A DNA stretch of 64,000 nt from Hymenobacter sp. H14-R3. Lineage in GTDB: Bacteria; Bacteroidota; Bacteroidia; Cytophagales; Hymenobacteraceae. Positions 26,367 to 35,823 of this stretch are shown piece by piece. Below the pieces are notes generated by a model. That model was not told where the DNA came from, did not search any database, and was given only the letters and a program-made list of their open reading frames with translations. Each line of letters starts with the position of its first letter. The first letter of the stretch is position 1. Position numbers and translations under genes: made by a program. The stretch lies in the NCBI RefSeq assembly GCF_030063445.1, contig NZ_JASITD010000021.1:1-64000 (forward strand), in the 5' to 3' direction.

Positions 26367-26675
26367 ATGCCCCGCAAGTCCTTCTCCGAACTCATCAACA
26401 GCCCCGGCATGCCCGTGCTGGTCGATTTTTATGCCGACTGGTGCGGCCCCTGCAAAACGATGGCCCCCATTCTGCAACAGGTGGCGACCCAGCACGAGGG
26501 CAAGCTGCGCATCATCAAAATCGACGTGGACAAAAACCCCGCCGTAGCCCAGCAATTCAAGGTGCAGAGCATTCCCACGCTCATTCTCTTCAGCCAGGGA
26601 AAGCCGGTGTGGCGGCAGGCGGGCGTAGTACCCGCCGCCCAAATTGGCCAGGCTGTGAGCCAGCACCTGAGCTAG
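26367..26675 (+). CDS. thioredoxin
   Basis: A 102-aa cytoplasmic thioredoxin of typical length. The redox site is DFYADWCGPCKTMAP (Cys pair about residues 29 and 32), the cis-Pro is in VQSIPTLILFSQG (about residue 72), and the buried Asp in VLVDFYAD is present. It reduces protein disulfides together with thioredoxin reductase, which is not in the window. It is a single-gene unit with a short A/T-rich downstream region. Confidence 0.92.
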   Translation: MPRKSFSELINSPGMPVLVDFYADWCGPCKTMAPILQQVATQHEGKLRIIKIDVDKNPAVAQQFKVQSIPTLILFSQGKPVWRQAGVVPAAQIGQAVSQHLS

Positions 26676-26979
26676 CCGCTGGCTTTACGCTGGCTTTAGC
26701 GCCCGGCTGCCTTGCGGTGGCTGGGCGTTTTGGTGGAATAATTTCTTGCTATTCAACGCTTTACAATAAGCATTACTAAGCTGCCATACTATTTTCAGCA
26801 GCTTATTATTTATACTTAACAAATAGGTTCTTGTACTGAAAACAAACTCCTGCTTGAACCTTATGTACCAAATACCACGGTAAGCGGCTGGCCTCAGCCA
26901 CCCTCCCCAACCCGGTTTCCCCACCCGGCGAACTTGCTTTTCCGCGTGGGGGTTTGGTGAATTGCCGCCCGTAGCGGCG
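26676..26979. other. intergenic region between thioredoxin and TonB receptor
   Basis: No supported gene. It contains a weak hairpin (AAGCTGC/GCAGCTT around 26778-26805) that may end thioredoxin transcription, and A/T-rich DNA leading to the next promoter. Confidence 0.4.
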
Positions 26980-26987
26980 TAGTTTTG
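26980..26987 (+). promoter_or_regulatory. promoter -7 element of the TonB receptor gene, near-leaderless
   Basis: TAGTTTTG matches TAnnTTTG exactly and ends 3 bp before the ATG at 26991. A TTTG lies 23 bp upstream, longer than the usual 19. Transcription would start at or within the first codons, so either the mRNA is leaderless or the true start is downstream. Confidence 0.5.
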
Positions 26988-26990
26988 AGT

Positions 26991-29339
26991 ATGTTCGGAA
27001 AAGCGCGTCGATACGGATTATTAATTACGGGAGCGCTCTTGCTGGCTACTCCGCGCCCGGGCTGGGCGCAGGCGCAGCACGTGCTCAGCGGCCTGGTGCG
27101 CGGGGCCGATGGGGGCGCGCTGCCCGGCGCTTCGGTAACCGTGCTAGCCCTGAGTCTGGGCACTGCTACCGGCGCCGATGGCCGGTTTAGCCTGAGCCTG
27201 CCCGAGGGGCCGCAGCAAGTGGTAGTGTCGTTTGTGGGCTACGCGTCGCAAACGCTGAACGTTAACCTGCGCCGGCCGCAGCAGCACAACTTTACGCTGG
27301 CTGCGGCTACCAGCGAGCTGGGCGAGGTAGTGGTGCAGGGCCAGCAAACGCTGAAGCAAAAGCTGCAATCGACCCAAATGGGCGTCGAGCACCTCAGCAT
27401 CCGCGAGGCCAAGCTGCTGCCGGCGCTGTTTGGGGAGGTTGATATCCTGAAAACCTTGCAGCTGAAGCCCGGCGTGCAGAGCGGCGGCGAGGGCAGCAGC
27501 GGCCTGTTTGTGCGCGGCGGCTCGTCCGACCAAAACCTGGTGCTTGTGGATAACGTGGTGGTGTACAACCCCAACCACTTGTTCGGGCTGTTCTCGGTGT
27601 TTAATTCCGACGCCGTGCAGAGCGTTGATTTATACAAATCGGGTTTCCCGGCGCAGTTTGGCGGGCGGCTCTCGTCGGTGGTCGATGTGAAGCTGCGCGA
27701 GGGCGACCGTAGCAAGTTTGTGACCACGGGCGGCATCGGGCTCATCTCGTCGCGCCTCAGCTTTGAGGGGCCGATTCAGCAGGGTAAGGGCTCGTTTATC
27801 GTGAGCGGGCGGCGCACGTATTTCGATATTTTTACCCGCGCCCTCAACCGCGCCAATGAAGGCAAGGAAGACTACACGCCCATTCCAGATTACTATTTCT
27901 ACGACTTCAACGCCAAGGGCAACTATACGCTGGGCGACAAGGACCAGCTGTTTCTGACCGGCTACCTGGGGCGCGACGTATTCGGCTTTACCTCTCCCAA
28001 TGGCTTCCAGGCCAAGTTTACCTGGGGCAACACGCTGGGCGCGCTGCGCTGGCAGCACGTGTATTCGCCCCGGCTCACGCTGAACACCACGGCCTCGGTG
28101 AGCAACTATAAGTACAATTTGGGCAACAGCCTCGACCAGTTCAGCTTCGACCTGGGCTCCACCATTCTGGACTACACCGGGCGCGCCGATTTCGACTACC
28201 TGCCCAACGACCGGCACACCATCAGGTTTGGGGCGGCGCTCACGCACCACAACTTTGGCGTGGGTCGCTTACAGCGCAGCTCGCAGGACAACAGCGTGAA
28301 CTTCGGCTCCGACGTGAGCTACACCGGCCAGGAAGGCGGCTTGTATATCTCTGACAACGTGAAGGTTAGTGAGAAACTCCAGGCCGAGCTGGGCCTGCGG
28401 GCCACGGGCTTTCGCAGCGGCACCGACCTGCACGGCGGCCTGGAGCCCCGCTTGTCGGGCCGCTATTTGCTGAGCGACAAAATCGCGCTTAAGGGTAGCT
28501 ATGCGCTTATGTACCAGTATGTTCACCTCGTGTCGAACTCGGGCGCGTCGCTGCCCACCGATATCTGGTATCCGTCGCGGCTGTCGGTGCTGCCGCAGCG
28601 CTCGCAGCAGGTGAGCACGGGCGCGAGCTTTTTACTGGGCGGCGGCAAGTACTTGCTTACCAACGAGGTATACTACAAGTGGGCCCGCAACCAGATTGAC
28701 TTCAAGGACGGCGCGCAGATTTTTGCTAATAACGACCTCGACTCGCAGTTCCTGTTCGGGCGCGGCTGGGCCTACGGCAACGAGCTGTATCTGGAAAAGA
28801 AGACCGGCAAAACCACTGGCTGGGTGGGCTACACCCTGGCCTGGACCAAGCGCAACTTTCCGCCGCAGCTGGGTACTACGGGCATTAATAATGGCCAGGA
28901 TTTTTACCCCAACTACGACCGGCGGCACAACCTGACGGTGGTGGTTATTCACCAACTCAATGCGCGTATCAGCCTCACGGCCAGCTTTGTGTACACGAGT
29001 GGCGCGCCCACTACGCTGCCGCTGGGCCGCTTCGCCATTCAGGATGTTTACCAGGGTGGCATTCAGGCGATACCCATTTACCCCGACCGCAACTCGTACC
29101 GGCTCATCCCCTACCACCGCCTCGACCTGGGCATGGTGTACAAGCTGCGCCCCTCACGCATTGGCGGCGAGCGCGACCTCACGTTCAGCATCTACAACGC
29201 TTATAATCGGCGCAATGCCTACTTCATTTACTTCGACCAAACCCGCGACAAGGCCACCGATAAGGTGACCGGCTACCGGGCGCAGCAGGTATCGCTGTTT
29301 CCGTTTATTCCGTCCGTGACGTACAATTTCAAACTCTGA
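26991..29339 (+). CDS. TonB-dependent outer-membrane receptor
   Basis: A 782-aa beta-barrel transporter. The signal peptide (about residues 8-27, ending GWAQ) is followed by a carboxypeptidase-regulatory-like beta domain (LPGASVTVLALSLGTATGAD, VVSFVGYAS), then a plug domain (KTLQLKPGVQSGGEGSSGLFVRGG, VYNPNHLFGLFSVFN), and a barrel ending in PFIPSVTYNFKL with the aromatic-rich terminal strand used for assembly. It pairs with the DUF4249 lipoprotein after about 95 bp, a layout distinct from SusC/SusD. The substrate is unknown. Confidence 0.9.
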   Translation: MFGKARRYGLLITGALLLATPRPGWAQAQHVLSGLVRGADGGALPGASVTVLALSLGTATGADGRFSLSLPEGPQQVVVSFVGYASQTLNVNLRRPQQHNFTLAAATSELGEVVVQGQQTLKQKLQSTQMGVEHLSIREAKLLPALFGEVDILKTLQLKPGVQSGGEGSSGLFVRGGSSDQNLVLVDNVVVYNPNHLFGLFSVFNSDAVQSVDLYKSGFPAQFGGRLSSVVDVKLREGDRSKFVTTGGIGLISSRLSFEGPIQQGKGSFIVSGRRTYFDIFTRALNRANEGKEDYTPIPDYYFYDFNAKGNYTLGDKDQLFLTGYLGRDVFGFTSPNGFQAKFTWGNTLGALRWQHVYSPRLTLNTTASVSNYKYNLGNSLDQFSFDLGSTILDYTGRADFDYLPNDRHTIRFGAALTHHNFGVGRLQRSSQDNSVNFGSDVSYTGQEGGLYISDNVKVSEKLQAELGLRATGFRSGTDLHGGLEPRLSGRYLLSDKIALKGSYALMYQYVHLVSNSGASLPTDIWYPSRLSVLPQRSQQVSTGASFLLGGGKYLLTNEVYYKWARNQIDFKDGAQIFANNDLDSQFLFGRGWAYGNELYLEKKTGKTTGWVGYTLAWTKRNFPPQLGTTGINNGQDFYPNYDRRHNLTVVVIHQLNARISLTASFVYTSGAPTTLPLGRFAIQDVYQGGIQAIPIYPDRNSYRLIPYHRLDLGMVYKLRPSRIGGERDLTFSIYNAYNRRNAYFIYFDQTRDKATDKVTGYRAQQVSLFPFIPSVTYNFKL

Positions 29340-29340
29340 C

Positions 29341-29394
29341 CGCAGATTCAAACGGATTCAACGGATTTCGCAGATACGCCGCTTCGCGGCTGGC
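29341..29394. repeat. family F-like repeat fragment
   Basis: The stretch CGCAGATTCAAACGGATTC followed by AACGGATTTCGCAGATA is built of the same words as the long inverted repeat at 35824-36084 (CAGATT, GGATTTCGC). It directly follows the TonB receptor stop codon. Confidence 0.4.
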
Positions 29395-29433
29395 TTTTCT
29401 CTTTTTTTGGATACGGTTTTAGTTTTGTTTTTT

Positions 29434-30303
29434 ATGGAAGTTCGTTTGTTTTTGGGCGTTTTGAGTGGGGTGATGCTGGCGGGTTGCGGTAAGTTTCAGA
29501 ATGATGTGAACGTGCCCCTGCCCTACTACGCCAACCAGCTCGTGGCCGAATGCTACTTGCAGAACGGGGTGATACCGCAGCTTACCATTACCGAATCGGT
29601 TCCGTATCTGGACGACGGCCAGGCCATTGCGGCTGGCTCTCAGATTCTGAAGCTGGAGAATGGGCAAACGGTGCAGCTGCCTACCGATGTGGCGGTGACG
29701 CTTACGCTGCCCGGCGGGCGAGCCATGAAGATGATTTTCCTGCCCGGCATCAACCCCCTTACTGGTAAGTATTTTACGCACATCGGCACGGCTCCCATCG
29801 TGGCGCGGGCGGGCCAGCAGTTTGGCCTCGATGCGCAGGACAAGCGCGGGCGGCACATCACGGGCACCACCCTTGTGCCCACGTTCGTGCCGATTGACTC
29901 GGTGCGCTACCGCTTCAACGACCTCACCGGCGATAATAAGAAGGCGTATTTCCAAACCAAGTGGACCGACCTGGGCACTACCCGCGACTACTACCGCCTG
30001 ATGCTGCACAAGGGCAAGCCGGCCAATAATTCTGAAACCGATAACACCCTCACGGACAGGCTTTTCAACGGCCAGCCTTACTCGCAGGTAACCACCTACC
30101 GCTTCCGGCCCAACGATACTGTAACGGCTACGCTCTACCACATCGACTCGCTGTTTTATGATTTTCGGCAGTCGATACGCGATGCGCGCAATGCCAATGG
30201 CAACCCGTTTTCGCAGCCTTCGGGCATCCACAGCACCGTGCAGGGCGGCATCGGCGTGTTTGCGGTGCTGGTGAGCGACCAGCGCCGGGTGGTATTGAAG
30301 TAG
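29434..30303 (+). CDS. DUF4249-family lipoprotein
   Basis: A 289-aa lipoprotein starting at ATG 29434, with signal sequence and lipobox LAGC at about residues 15-18. After it come NQLVAECYLQNGVIPQLTITESVPY and a beta-rich body with EDTYRL-like TTRDYYRLMLHKG, typical of DUF4249 proteins that sit next to TonB receptors in Bacteroidota. It probably acts at the outer membrane as the receptor's surface or periplasmic partner. An upstream in-frame ATG at 29407 adds nine residues and spoils the signal peptide. Confidence 0.8.
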   Translation: MEVRLFLGVLSGVMLAGCGKFQNDVNVPLPYYANQLVAECYLQNGVIPQLTITESVPYLDDGQAIAAGSQILKLENGQTVQLPTDVAVTLTLPGGRAMKMIFLPGINPLTGKYFTHIGTAPIVARAGQQFGLDAQDKRGRHITGTTLVPTFVPIDSVRYRFNDLTGDNKKAYFQTKWTDLGTTRDYYRLMLHKGKPANNSETDNTLTDRLFNGQPYSQVTTYRFRPNDTVTATLYHIDSLFYDFRQSIRDARNANGNPFSQPSGIHSTVQGGIGVFAVLVSDQRRVVLK

Positions 30304-30329
30304 CTGTAGTACGTAACTGGTTTAATATT

Positions 30330-31067
30330 TTGCCCAAAACTGCCGCTCCTGCCGCCCAACACACCGTGCGCTACGGCCCGCACGAAGTAGCCTACCACCT
30401 GGAGTTTCGCCGGCGGCGTAGCGTAGGCTTTCGGGTGCTGGCTACCGGCGCGGTGCACGTGGCCGCGCCCCTGGGCACCCCGGCCGCCTGGGTGGCCGAG
30501 CAGGTGCTGCGCAAAGCCCCCTGGATACTGAAGCACCAGGCCCGGTTTGAGGCGGCGCGGCCGGTGGTGCCCGCCCGCCAATACCTCAGCGGTGAATCGC
30601 AACTTTTTCTGGGTCAGGAATATAGCTTATTGATAATTGACGCGACGCGGCCGGCCGTGCAGCTCCTTGATAACCAATTAGTAGTGGCCTACCCCGCGCC
30701 CCACGCGCCCGAGCGCACGGCGGCGCTGCTGGCCGGCTGGTACCGGCAGCAGGCCGCCGCGCAGTTTGCCCAGGCGCTGGCGCGCACCTGGCCCCGGTTT
30801 GCGGAATTTAGGCTGCCGGTGCCGACCCTGTTTGTGCGCCAGATGCAGACGCGCTGGGGCAGCTGCACGCCCGCCACGGGCCGCATTCGCCTGAATGTGG
30901 ACCTCGTGCGCACCGACGAAACCTGCATCGACTACGTGCTGGTGCACGAGTGCTGCCACCTGCTGGTACCCGACCATTCGGCCCGGTTTTACGCGCTGCA
31001 AACCCGCCTGCTGCCCGGCTGGCAGCAGGCGAAAGCCTTGCTAGCCAGCCAGCAGCGCCTTCATTAG
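30330..31067 (+). CDS. YgjP/DUF45-type zinc metallopeptidase
   Basis: A 245-aa cytoplasmic protein of the WLM/YgjP group. Diagnostic segments are MQTRWGSCTPATGRIRLNVDL (about residues 171-191) and the zinc site VHECCHLLVPDHSARFY (HExxH at about 208, third ligand His about 216). The start is TTG 30330. Its last 27 bp overlap the end of the oppositely oriented purine nucleoside phosphorylase gene. The physiological substrate of this family is not established. Confidence 0.82.
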   Translation: MPKTAAPAAQHTVRYGPHEVAYHLEFRRRRSVGFRVLATGAVHVAAPLGTPAAWVAEQVLRKAPWILKHQARFEAARPVVPARQYLSGESQLFLGQEYSLLIIDATRPAVQLLDNQLVVAYPAPHAPERTAALLAGWYRQQAAAQFAQALARTWPRFAEFRLPVPTLFVRQMQTRWGSCTPATGRIRLNVDLVRTDETCIDYVLVHECCHLLVPDHSARFYALQTRLLPGWQQAKALLASQQRLH

Positions 31068-31856
31068 GGCCGTGAGGCGGGGCTCGGCCACGGCGGCGGC
31101 GGCCATTATCTCACTGATAACCACGGGCTTGAGCTGGCCGGGGTAGCACAGGTCGGTGATGACGGACACGGCCAGCACGGGCAACCCCATGTGGCGGGCG
31201 GCAATAACCTCGGGCACCGTGCTCATGCCCACGGCATCGGCCCCGATGGTACGCAGGTAGCGGTACTCGGCGGGGGTTTCGAGCATGGGGCCGGGCGCGG
31301 CCACGTACACGCCGCGCTGCGTGGTGCTGCCGTAGCCCAGGGCCACGGCGGCGGCACGCGCACGGGCCAGCAAATCAGCATCATACGGCGCAAACATATC
31401 GGGGAAGCGCGGGCCCAGCTCATCCAGGTTGGGGCCGATGAGCGGGTTGCCGGGCAGCAGGTTGATGTGGTCGTCGATGAGCATCAAATCCGACAGCGCA
31501 AACTCGGGATTTAGCCCACCAGCCGCGTTGCTCACGAATAACTGACTGATGCCTAGCAGCTTGAGCACGCGCACGGGTAGCACTACCTGCTGCATGGTGT
31601 AGCCCTCGTAGTAGTGAAAGCGGCCTTGCAGCACGGCTACCTTGTGGCCGGCCAGCGTGCCCAGCAGCAGGCGGCCGGCGTGGCTCTCCACCGTCGAGAG
31701 CGGGAAATTGGGAATATCGGCGTAGTTGATTTCAAATTCTACCTCAACCTCGCGGGCCAGCGCGCCCAGGCCGGTGCCGAGAATGATGCCCGTAGTAGGT
31801 TGGAAATTAGCAGAATGGGCCTGAATATAGGCGGCGGCTTCTTGAATGGCTTGCAT
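31041..31856 (-). CDS. purine nucleoside phosphorylase
   Basis: Cleaves purine (deoxy)ribonucleosides with phosphate for salvage. The 271-aa length and motifs fit the trimeric PNP I class: ILGTGLGALA, SHAGRLLLGTLAGHKVAVLQGRFHYYEGY (phosphate-site His/Arg), FVSNAAGGLNPEF, LIDDHINLLPGNPLIGPN and the base-binding VGMSTVPEVIAARHMGL. The 3' end overlaps the metallopeptidase gene tail to tail. A family B repeat lies upstream. Confidence 0.9.
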   Translation of the reverse strand: MQAIQEAAAYIQAHSANFQPTTGIILGTGLGALAREVEVEFEINYADIPNFPLSTVESHAGRLLLGTLAGHKVAVLQGRFHYYEGYTMQQVVLPVRVLKLLGISQLFVSNAAGGLNPEFALSDLMLIDDHINLLPGNPLIGPNLDELGPRFPDMFAPYDADLLARARAAAVALGYGSTTQRGVYVAAPGPMLETPAEYRYLRTIGADAVGMSTVPEVIAARHMGLPVLAVSVITDLCYPGQLKPVVISEIMAAAAVAEPRLTALMKALLAG

Positions 31857-31898
31857 TGGGAGAGTAATCAGATTGAGTGTTTACGCGAAAATTATAAA

Positions 31899-32001
31899 AG
31901 AACGTCATGCTGAGCTTGTCGAAGCATCTCTACCACGCCGCGGGGGTCACCGACTCAAACGGCGTGGTAGAGATGCTTCGACAAGCTCAGCATGACGTTC
32001 T
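31899..32001. repeat. palindromic repeat family B, copy 2
   Basis: An almost perfect palindrome with arms over 40 bp: AGAACGTCATGCTGAGCTTG..., inner GCATCTCTACCACGCCG, and its complement. It lies between the purine nucleoside phosphorylase start and the M1 peptidase stop. Confidence 0.9.
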
Positions 32002-32020
32002 ATAACAAGTACTTATGACT

Positions 32021-33910
32021 TTACTGCGCCGTCAGACGGTCGTTGCTGGGGTCGGCATCCATGTAAAGGCCGTGGTCAAGGGCCACGGCCTGCACCACCT
32101 TGCCGGCCGGAATAACGAAGCTGGCCTGCTGCTGGTTGGCGCGCCAGATGTCGGCCGAGCGGTGCAGGGTTTCGGTGCTGCCGTCGGCGTAGGTCACTTT
32201 CAGGTCGACGGGCACGGCGAAGCCACCCACGTTTTTGAGGGATACCGTAGTGCCCTTGGCCGTTTTATCTAGTTTACTGATAGCCAAGTCAATATAGCCG
32301 TTGCTGAAAAACCAGTTGTTGAAAAACCACGTCAGGTCCTGGCCCGAGGCGTTGCTCATCGAGTTAAAATAATCCCACGGAATGGGGTGCTTGCCGTGCC
32401 AGCGGTCCATGTAGGCGTGCAGGCATTTCTTGAACAGCTCATCGCCCAGCATGTCCTTGAGGGCCAGGTAGCTAAGCGACGCTTTGCCGTAGGAGTTGTT
32501 GCCGTAGCCCGCCCTCAGCTCGCTGCTGGGCGTGATAACGGGCAGGTCCTCGGCCGTAGACCGGTCATTTATCCAGCGGTTTACCCGAAACTTGCGGTAG
32601 AACTCGTCGGCCGCCGCCACGCCGTTTTCGGCCCGCCCAATGAGCAGCTCAAACGTGGTGGCCCAGCCCTCGTCCATGAAGGCATAGCGGCTCTCATTGA
32701 TGCCCATGTAGAACGGGAAATACGTGTGGGCGATTTCGTGGTCCTGCACCAGCTGCGCGAATTGCAGGTCTTTCTGGGGGCTGTCGTTCACCATCATGGG
32801 GTATTCCATGTCGGCAAAGCCCTGGATGACCGTCATTTTCGGGAACGGGTAGGGCACGCCCGGCCAGTTGCGCGAAAACCAGCTGAGCGCGTTCTGGCTG
32901 AACTTGACGGACGAGCGAAAATCGACCGTCGAGTCGGCGTAGGCGGCCTGCACGCTGGCCCGGCGCTTGGTGGCGGGGTCCACGATTACGCTGGCCGCGT
33001 CCCACACGTAGTGGTCGCTGAAGGCCAGGGTCACGTCCGAAATGTCGTCGGCCTTCCACACCCAGGTGTTGAAGGGCTGCTGGGCGGTGATGTTTTTCTT
33101 GGCCAAATCAGCGGCCGTGGCGATGTGCATAATCGCCTCGCTCGTCATCGATTTGTCCAGCTTCTTGGCGAAGGCGGGTTGCAACACCTGCTTCGGGTTT
33201 TGGAGCGTGCCGGTGGCCCACACAATGTAGTTGGCCGGCACCTTCACGCGCAACGTGTAGTTGTTGAAGTCGTTATAAAATTCCTTGCTATCCACAAACG
33301 GCAGACGGTCCCAGCCGTTGTAGTCGTCGTACACCGCGATGCGCGGGTAGAAGTAGGCCAGGAAGAACGTCGTTTTATCCAACATGCCTTCGCGCCCGCT
33401 TTCCAGCGAAATGGGGAAATGCCAGGCAAACGACAGCCGCACCGAGTCGTGGGGCGCCAGGGCCTTGGGCAGCGCAATGGTTTGGGCAGTGGCTGCCCCG
33501 CGCCCGTTGTAGGGCCGCGCCTGCCCGCCCACGGCAAACGAGTCGATGGCCACGCCGGTGGTCAGGTAGTCGGGCGAGGCGTCGCCGTCGCGGGACACGC
33601 CGGGCTTATGAATATTCTGGATAAGCCGAATAACCAGGCTCTTCAGCGTATCGGGGCTGTTGTTGAAATACGTAATTGTTTCACGCCCCTTGATGTCGCG
33701 GGCGGGCGGCGCGGCCTGCACCGTGATATTGTAGCGGGCCGTGTTTTGCCAGTATTTGGGGCCGGGCCGGCCGTCGGCGGCGCGGGTGCCTTTGTCAAAC
33801 GCCCGCTTGATGTCGCGGGGCTGGTAGAGGGTGGTTTGAGCGGTGGCCGTGTGGGCGAGGCCGGCCAGCGCAAAGGCGCTGACAGCCAGGCGAAAAGATG
33901 GGGTTTTCAT
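32021..33910 (-). CDS. secreted M1-family metallopeptidase, 629 aa
   Basis: A gluzincin aminopeptidase-like enzyme. The signal peptide starts at ATG 33910 (MKTPSFRL..., cleavage near TATAQ, about residue 25). The zinc site is HEIAH near residue 392, followed after exactly 18 residues by the third ligand Glu (FMDEGW), which is the M1 spacing. The exopeptidase GxMEN motif is changed to FADMEYPM, so substrate handling may differ from that of true aminopeptidases. The C-terminus is a beta domain. Family B repeats flank the gene on both sides. Confidence 0.88.
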   Translation of the reverse strand: MKTPSFRLAVSAFALAGLAHTATAQTTLYQPRDIKRAFDKGTRAADGRPGPKYWQNTARYNITVQAAPPARDIKGRETITYFNNSPDTLKSLVIRLIQNIHKPGVSRDGDASPDYLTTGVAIDSFAVGGQARPYNGRGAATAQTIALPKALAPHDSVRLSFAWHFPISLESGREGMLDKTTFFLAYFYPRIAVYDDYNGWDRLPFVDSKEFYNDFNNYTLRVKVPANYIVWATGTLQNPKQVLQPAFAKKLDKSMTSEAIMHIATAADLAKKNITAQQPFNTWVWKADDISDVTLAFSDHYVWDAASVIVDPATKRRASVQAAYADSTVDFRSSVKFSQNALSWFSRNWPGVPYPFPKMTVIQGFADMEYPMMVNDSPQKDLQFAQLVQDHEIAHTYFPFYMGINESRYAFMDEGWATTFELLIGRAENGVAAADEFYRKFRVNRWINDRSTAEDLPVITPSSELRAGYGNNSYGKASLSYLALKDMLGDELFKKCLHAYMDRWHGKHPIPWDYFNSMSNASGQDLTWFFNNWFFSNGYIDLAISKLDKTAKGTTVSLKNVGGFAVPVDLKVTYADGSTETLHRSADIWRANQQQASFVIPAGKVVQAVALDHGLYMDADPSNDRLTAQ

Positions 33911-33930
33911 GTAGGAATCAGGGTTAATCC

Positions 33931-34032
33931 AGAACGTCATGCTGAGCTTGCCGAAGCATCTCTACCACGCCAGTAGGGTTGGTAACCCCAGCGGCGTGGT
34001 AGAGATGCTTCGGCAAGCTCAGCATGACGTTT
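33931..34032. repeat. palindromic repeat family B, copy 3
   Basis: Arms AGAACGTCATGCTGAGCTTG... and complement, with inner CATCTCTACCACGCC shared with copy 2. It starts 21 bp upstream of the M1 peptidase start, and the sppA gene ends about 20 bp beyond it. Confidence 0.9.
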
Positions 34033-34051
34033 TATTTTACTTATTAGTCAA

Positions 34052-35821
34052 TTACTTGATTTCCAGCTCATACGGCAGGCGGGCTTGCACGCCGCGCATC
34101 TGCATAAGCTGCTGGTACTGGCGCACGGCCGGGTAAAGCGGGCCCAGCTTGGCTTGCAGCAGGCGGGCCTCGGCGGCGGCCTGCTCGTCCTCATCGCCGC
34201 CGGTGAAGCGGCCGAAGAACTTCTCCACCGCTGATTTCTGGCGCGGCAGGCGCTGCACGTTGTAGTCGTCGCCCTTGAGGTGGGCGCGGGCAGCCGCGAT
34301 TTTCAGCGCGTCCTCATACGAGCCCAGCACATCGACCAGGCCGATTTCCTTACCCTCGGTGCCGCTCCACACGCGGCCCGAGGCAATGCGGCGCAGCTTC
34401 TCGACCGGCATGTGGCGGCCCAGGGCGGCCTTGCTGGTGAAGTCGGCGTAAATCTCGTTCACCGCTTGCTGCATCTGCTGCTTCTCGTAGGGCGAGAGGG
34501 CGCGGGTGATGGTGGGCAGGTCGGAGAACTTGCCGGTAGTGACGCGGTCCACGGTAATGCCCAGTTTATCAGCTAGTAAGGGCTGAATATTGGGCAGCAC
34601 GCCGAATACGCCGATGCTGCCCGTGATGCTGTTGGGGTGAGCCACAATGGTGTCGCAGGCCATGGCGATGTAGTAGCCGCCGCTGGCCGCCACGTCGCTC
34701 ATACTGGCGATAATGGGCTTTACTTTCTTGGTGAGCAGCACTTCGCGGTAAATAATGTCGGAGGCCAGCGACGAGCCGCCCGGCGAGTTGATGCGCAGCA
34801 CTACGGCCTTCACCTTGTCGTCGAGCCGCACCTTGCGGATGGCCTCGGCAAACTTGTCGCTGCCGATGTTATCGTCGGAGCCCCGGCCGCTTACGATGTC
34901 GCCTTCGGCGTAGATAACGGCGATGCGGTTGCCGCTGGTGCTGCCTTCGTCGGTTTTGTTGTTGTTCTGGTAGTCGCTCAGGCTCACGAGGCTGGGCTTT
35001 TTATCGGCCTTCACGCCCAGCTTGTTACGCAGGTAATCCTGCACTTCGTCGTAGTAGCCGAGCTTGGTCACGAGGTGCAGTCGCAGGGCATCCTTGGCGT
35101 TGTGCACCAGCATCGAGTCGGAGATAACGTGCAGGCGGGGCACCGCAATCTGCCGGCTCTTGGCTACTTGCCCAATCATGTGGTTGTTGAGCGAGTTGAG
35201 GTACGACACCGTTTGGTAGCGGGCCGAGTCGGAGAAGTTTTCGCGGAAAAACGGCTCTACGGCGCTCTTAAAGGAGCCCACCCGGAAGATGTAGGGCTCA
35301 ATGCCCGCCTTGTCGAACAGCCGCTTGTAGAACATCACCTCCGAGCTGAGGCCGTTGAACTCCAGCGTGCCCTGCGGATTCAGGTAAATCTCGTTGGCAA
35401 CTGACGAAAGGTAGTAGCTTTTTTCGGAGGCGATTTCGTGGTACGCCACGATAAATTTGCCGCTCTTTTTGAAGTCGAGCAGCGCGTCGCGCACTTCCTC
35501 CAGCGAGGCCATGCCGCCCTGCACCAGCTCCAGGTTGAGCAGGATGCCCTTGATATCGCCGTCGGCTTTGGCCCGGCGGATAACTTCCTTCAGCCCTACC
35601 AGCCCGATGGTGGAGCCGCTACTGCTCAACAGGTCAGCGCTTTCCTTACGTTCTGAAATCGGCTTGTCGAGCTTCAGCTCCAGCACCGAGTTGCTGGCCA
35701 CGGGCTTATCGGAGCTGCTGCCAAGAGCCGCGCCCAGCCCAACCAGCAGCACAACGCCCAGCAACGAAAACACCAGCAAGCCCACCAGGGTGGCCAGCAC
35801 AAACTTAAAAAATTGTCCCAT
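34052..35821 (-). CDS. sppA: signal peptide peptidase SppA, long (67K) type
   Basis: A 589-aa inner-membrane protease degrading cleaved signal peptides. One N-terminal helix (about residues 8-32) anchors two crotonase-like repeats. The general-base Lys is in ASEKSYYLSSVANEIYLNPQ (about residue 130) and the nucleophile Ser in DVAASGGYYIAMACD (about 378), with NSITGSIGVFG after it. The tandem-domain length fits the E. coli-type enzyme. One arm of a 54-bp inverted repeat begins 3 bp upstream of the start codon. Confidence 0.92.
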   Translation of the reverse strand: MGQFFKFVLATLVGLLVFSLLGVVLLVGLGAALGSSSDKPVASNSVLELKLDKPISERKESADLLSSSGSTIGLVGLKEVIRRAKADGDIKGILLNLELVQGGMASLEEVRDALLDFKKSGKFIVAYHEIASEKSYYLSSVANEIYLNPQGTLEFNGLSSEVMFYKRLFDKAGIEPYIFRVGSFKSAVEPFFRENFSDSARYQTVSYLNSLNNHMIGQVAKSRQIAVPRLHVISDSMLVHNAKDALRLHLVTKLGYYDEVQDYLRNKLGVKADKKPSLVSLSDYQNNNKTDEGSTSGNRIAVIYAEGDIVSGRGSDDNIGSDKFAEAIRKVRLDDKVKAVVLRINSPGGSSLASDIIYREVLLTKKVKPIIASMSDVAASGGYYIAMACDTIVAHPNSITGSIGVFGVLPNIQPLLADKLGITVDRVTTGKFSDLPTITRALSPYEKQQMQQAVNEIYADFTSKAALGRHMPVEKLRRIASGRVWSGTEGKEIGLVDVLGSYEDALKIAAARAHLKGDDYNVQRLPRQKSAVEKFFGRFTGGDEDEQAAAEARLLQAKLGPLYPAVRQYQQLMQMRGVQARLPYELEIK

Positions 35822-35823
35822 AA

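Noticed and set aside
32387..33976. A 529-residue plus-strand frame opposite the first M1 peptidase
   Set aside because: Antisense of a gene with complete M1 motifs; composition is typical of shadow frames in GC-rich DNA.
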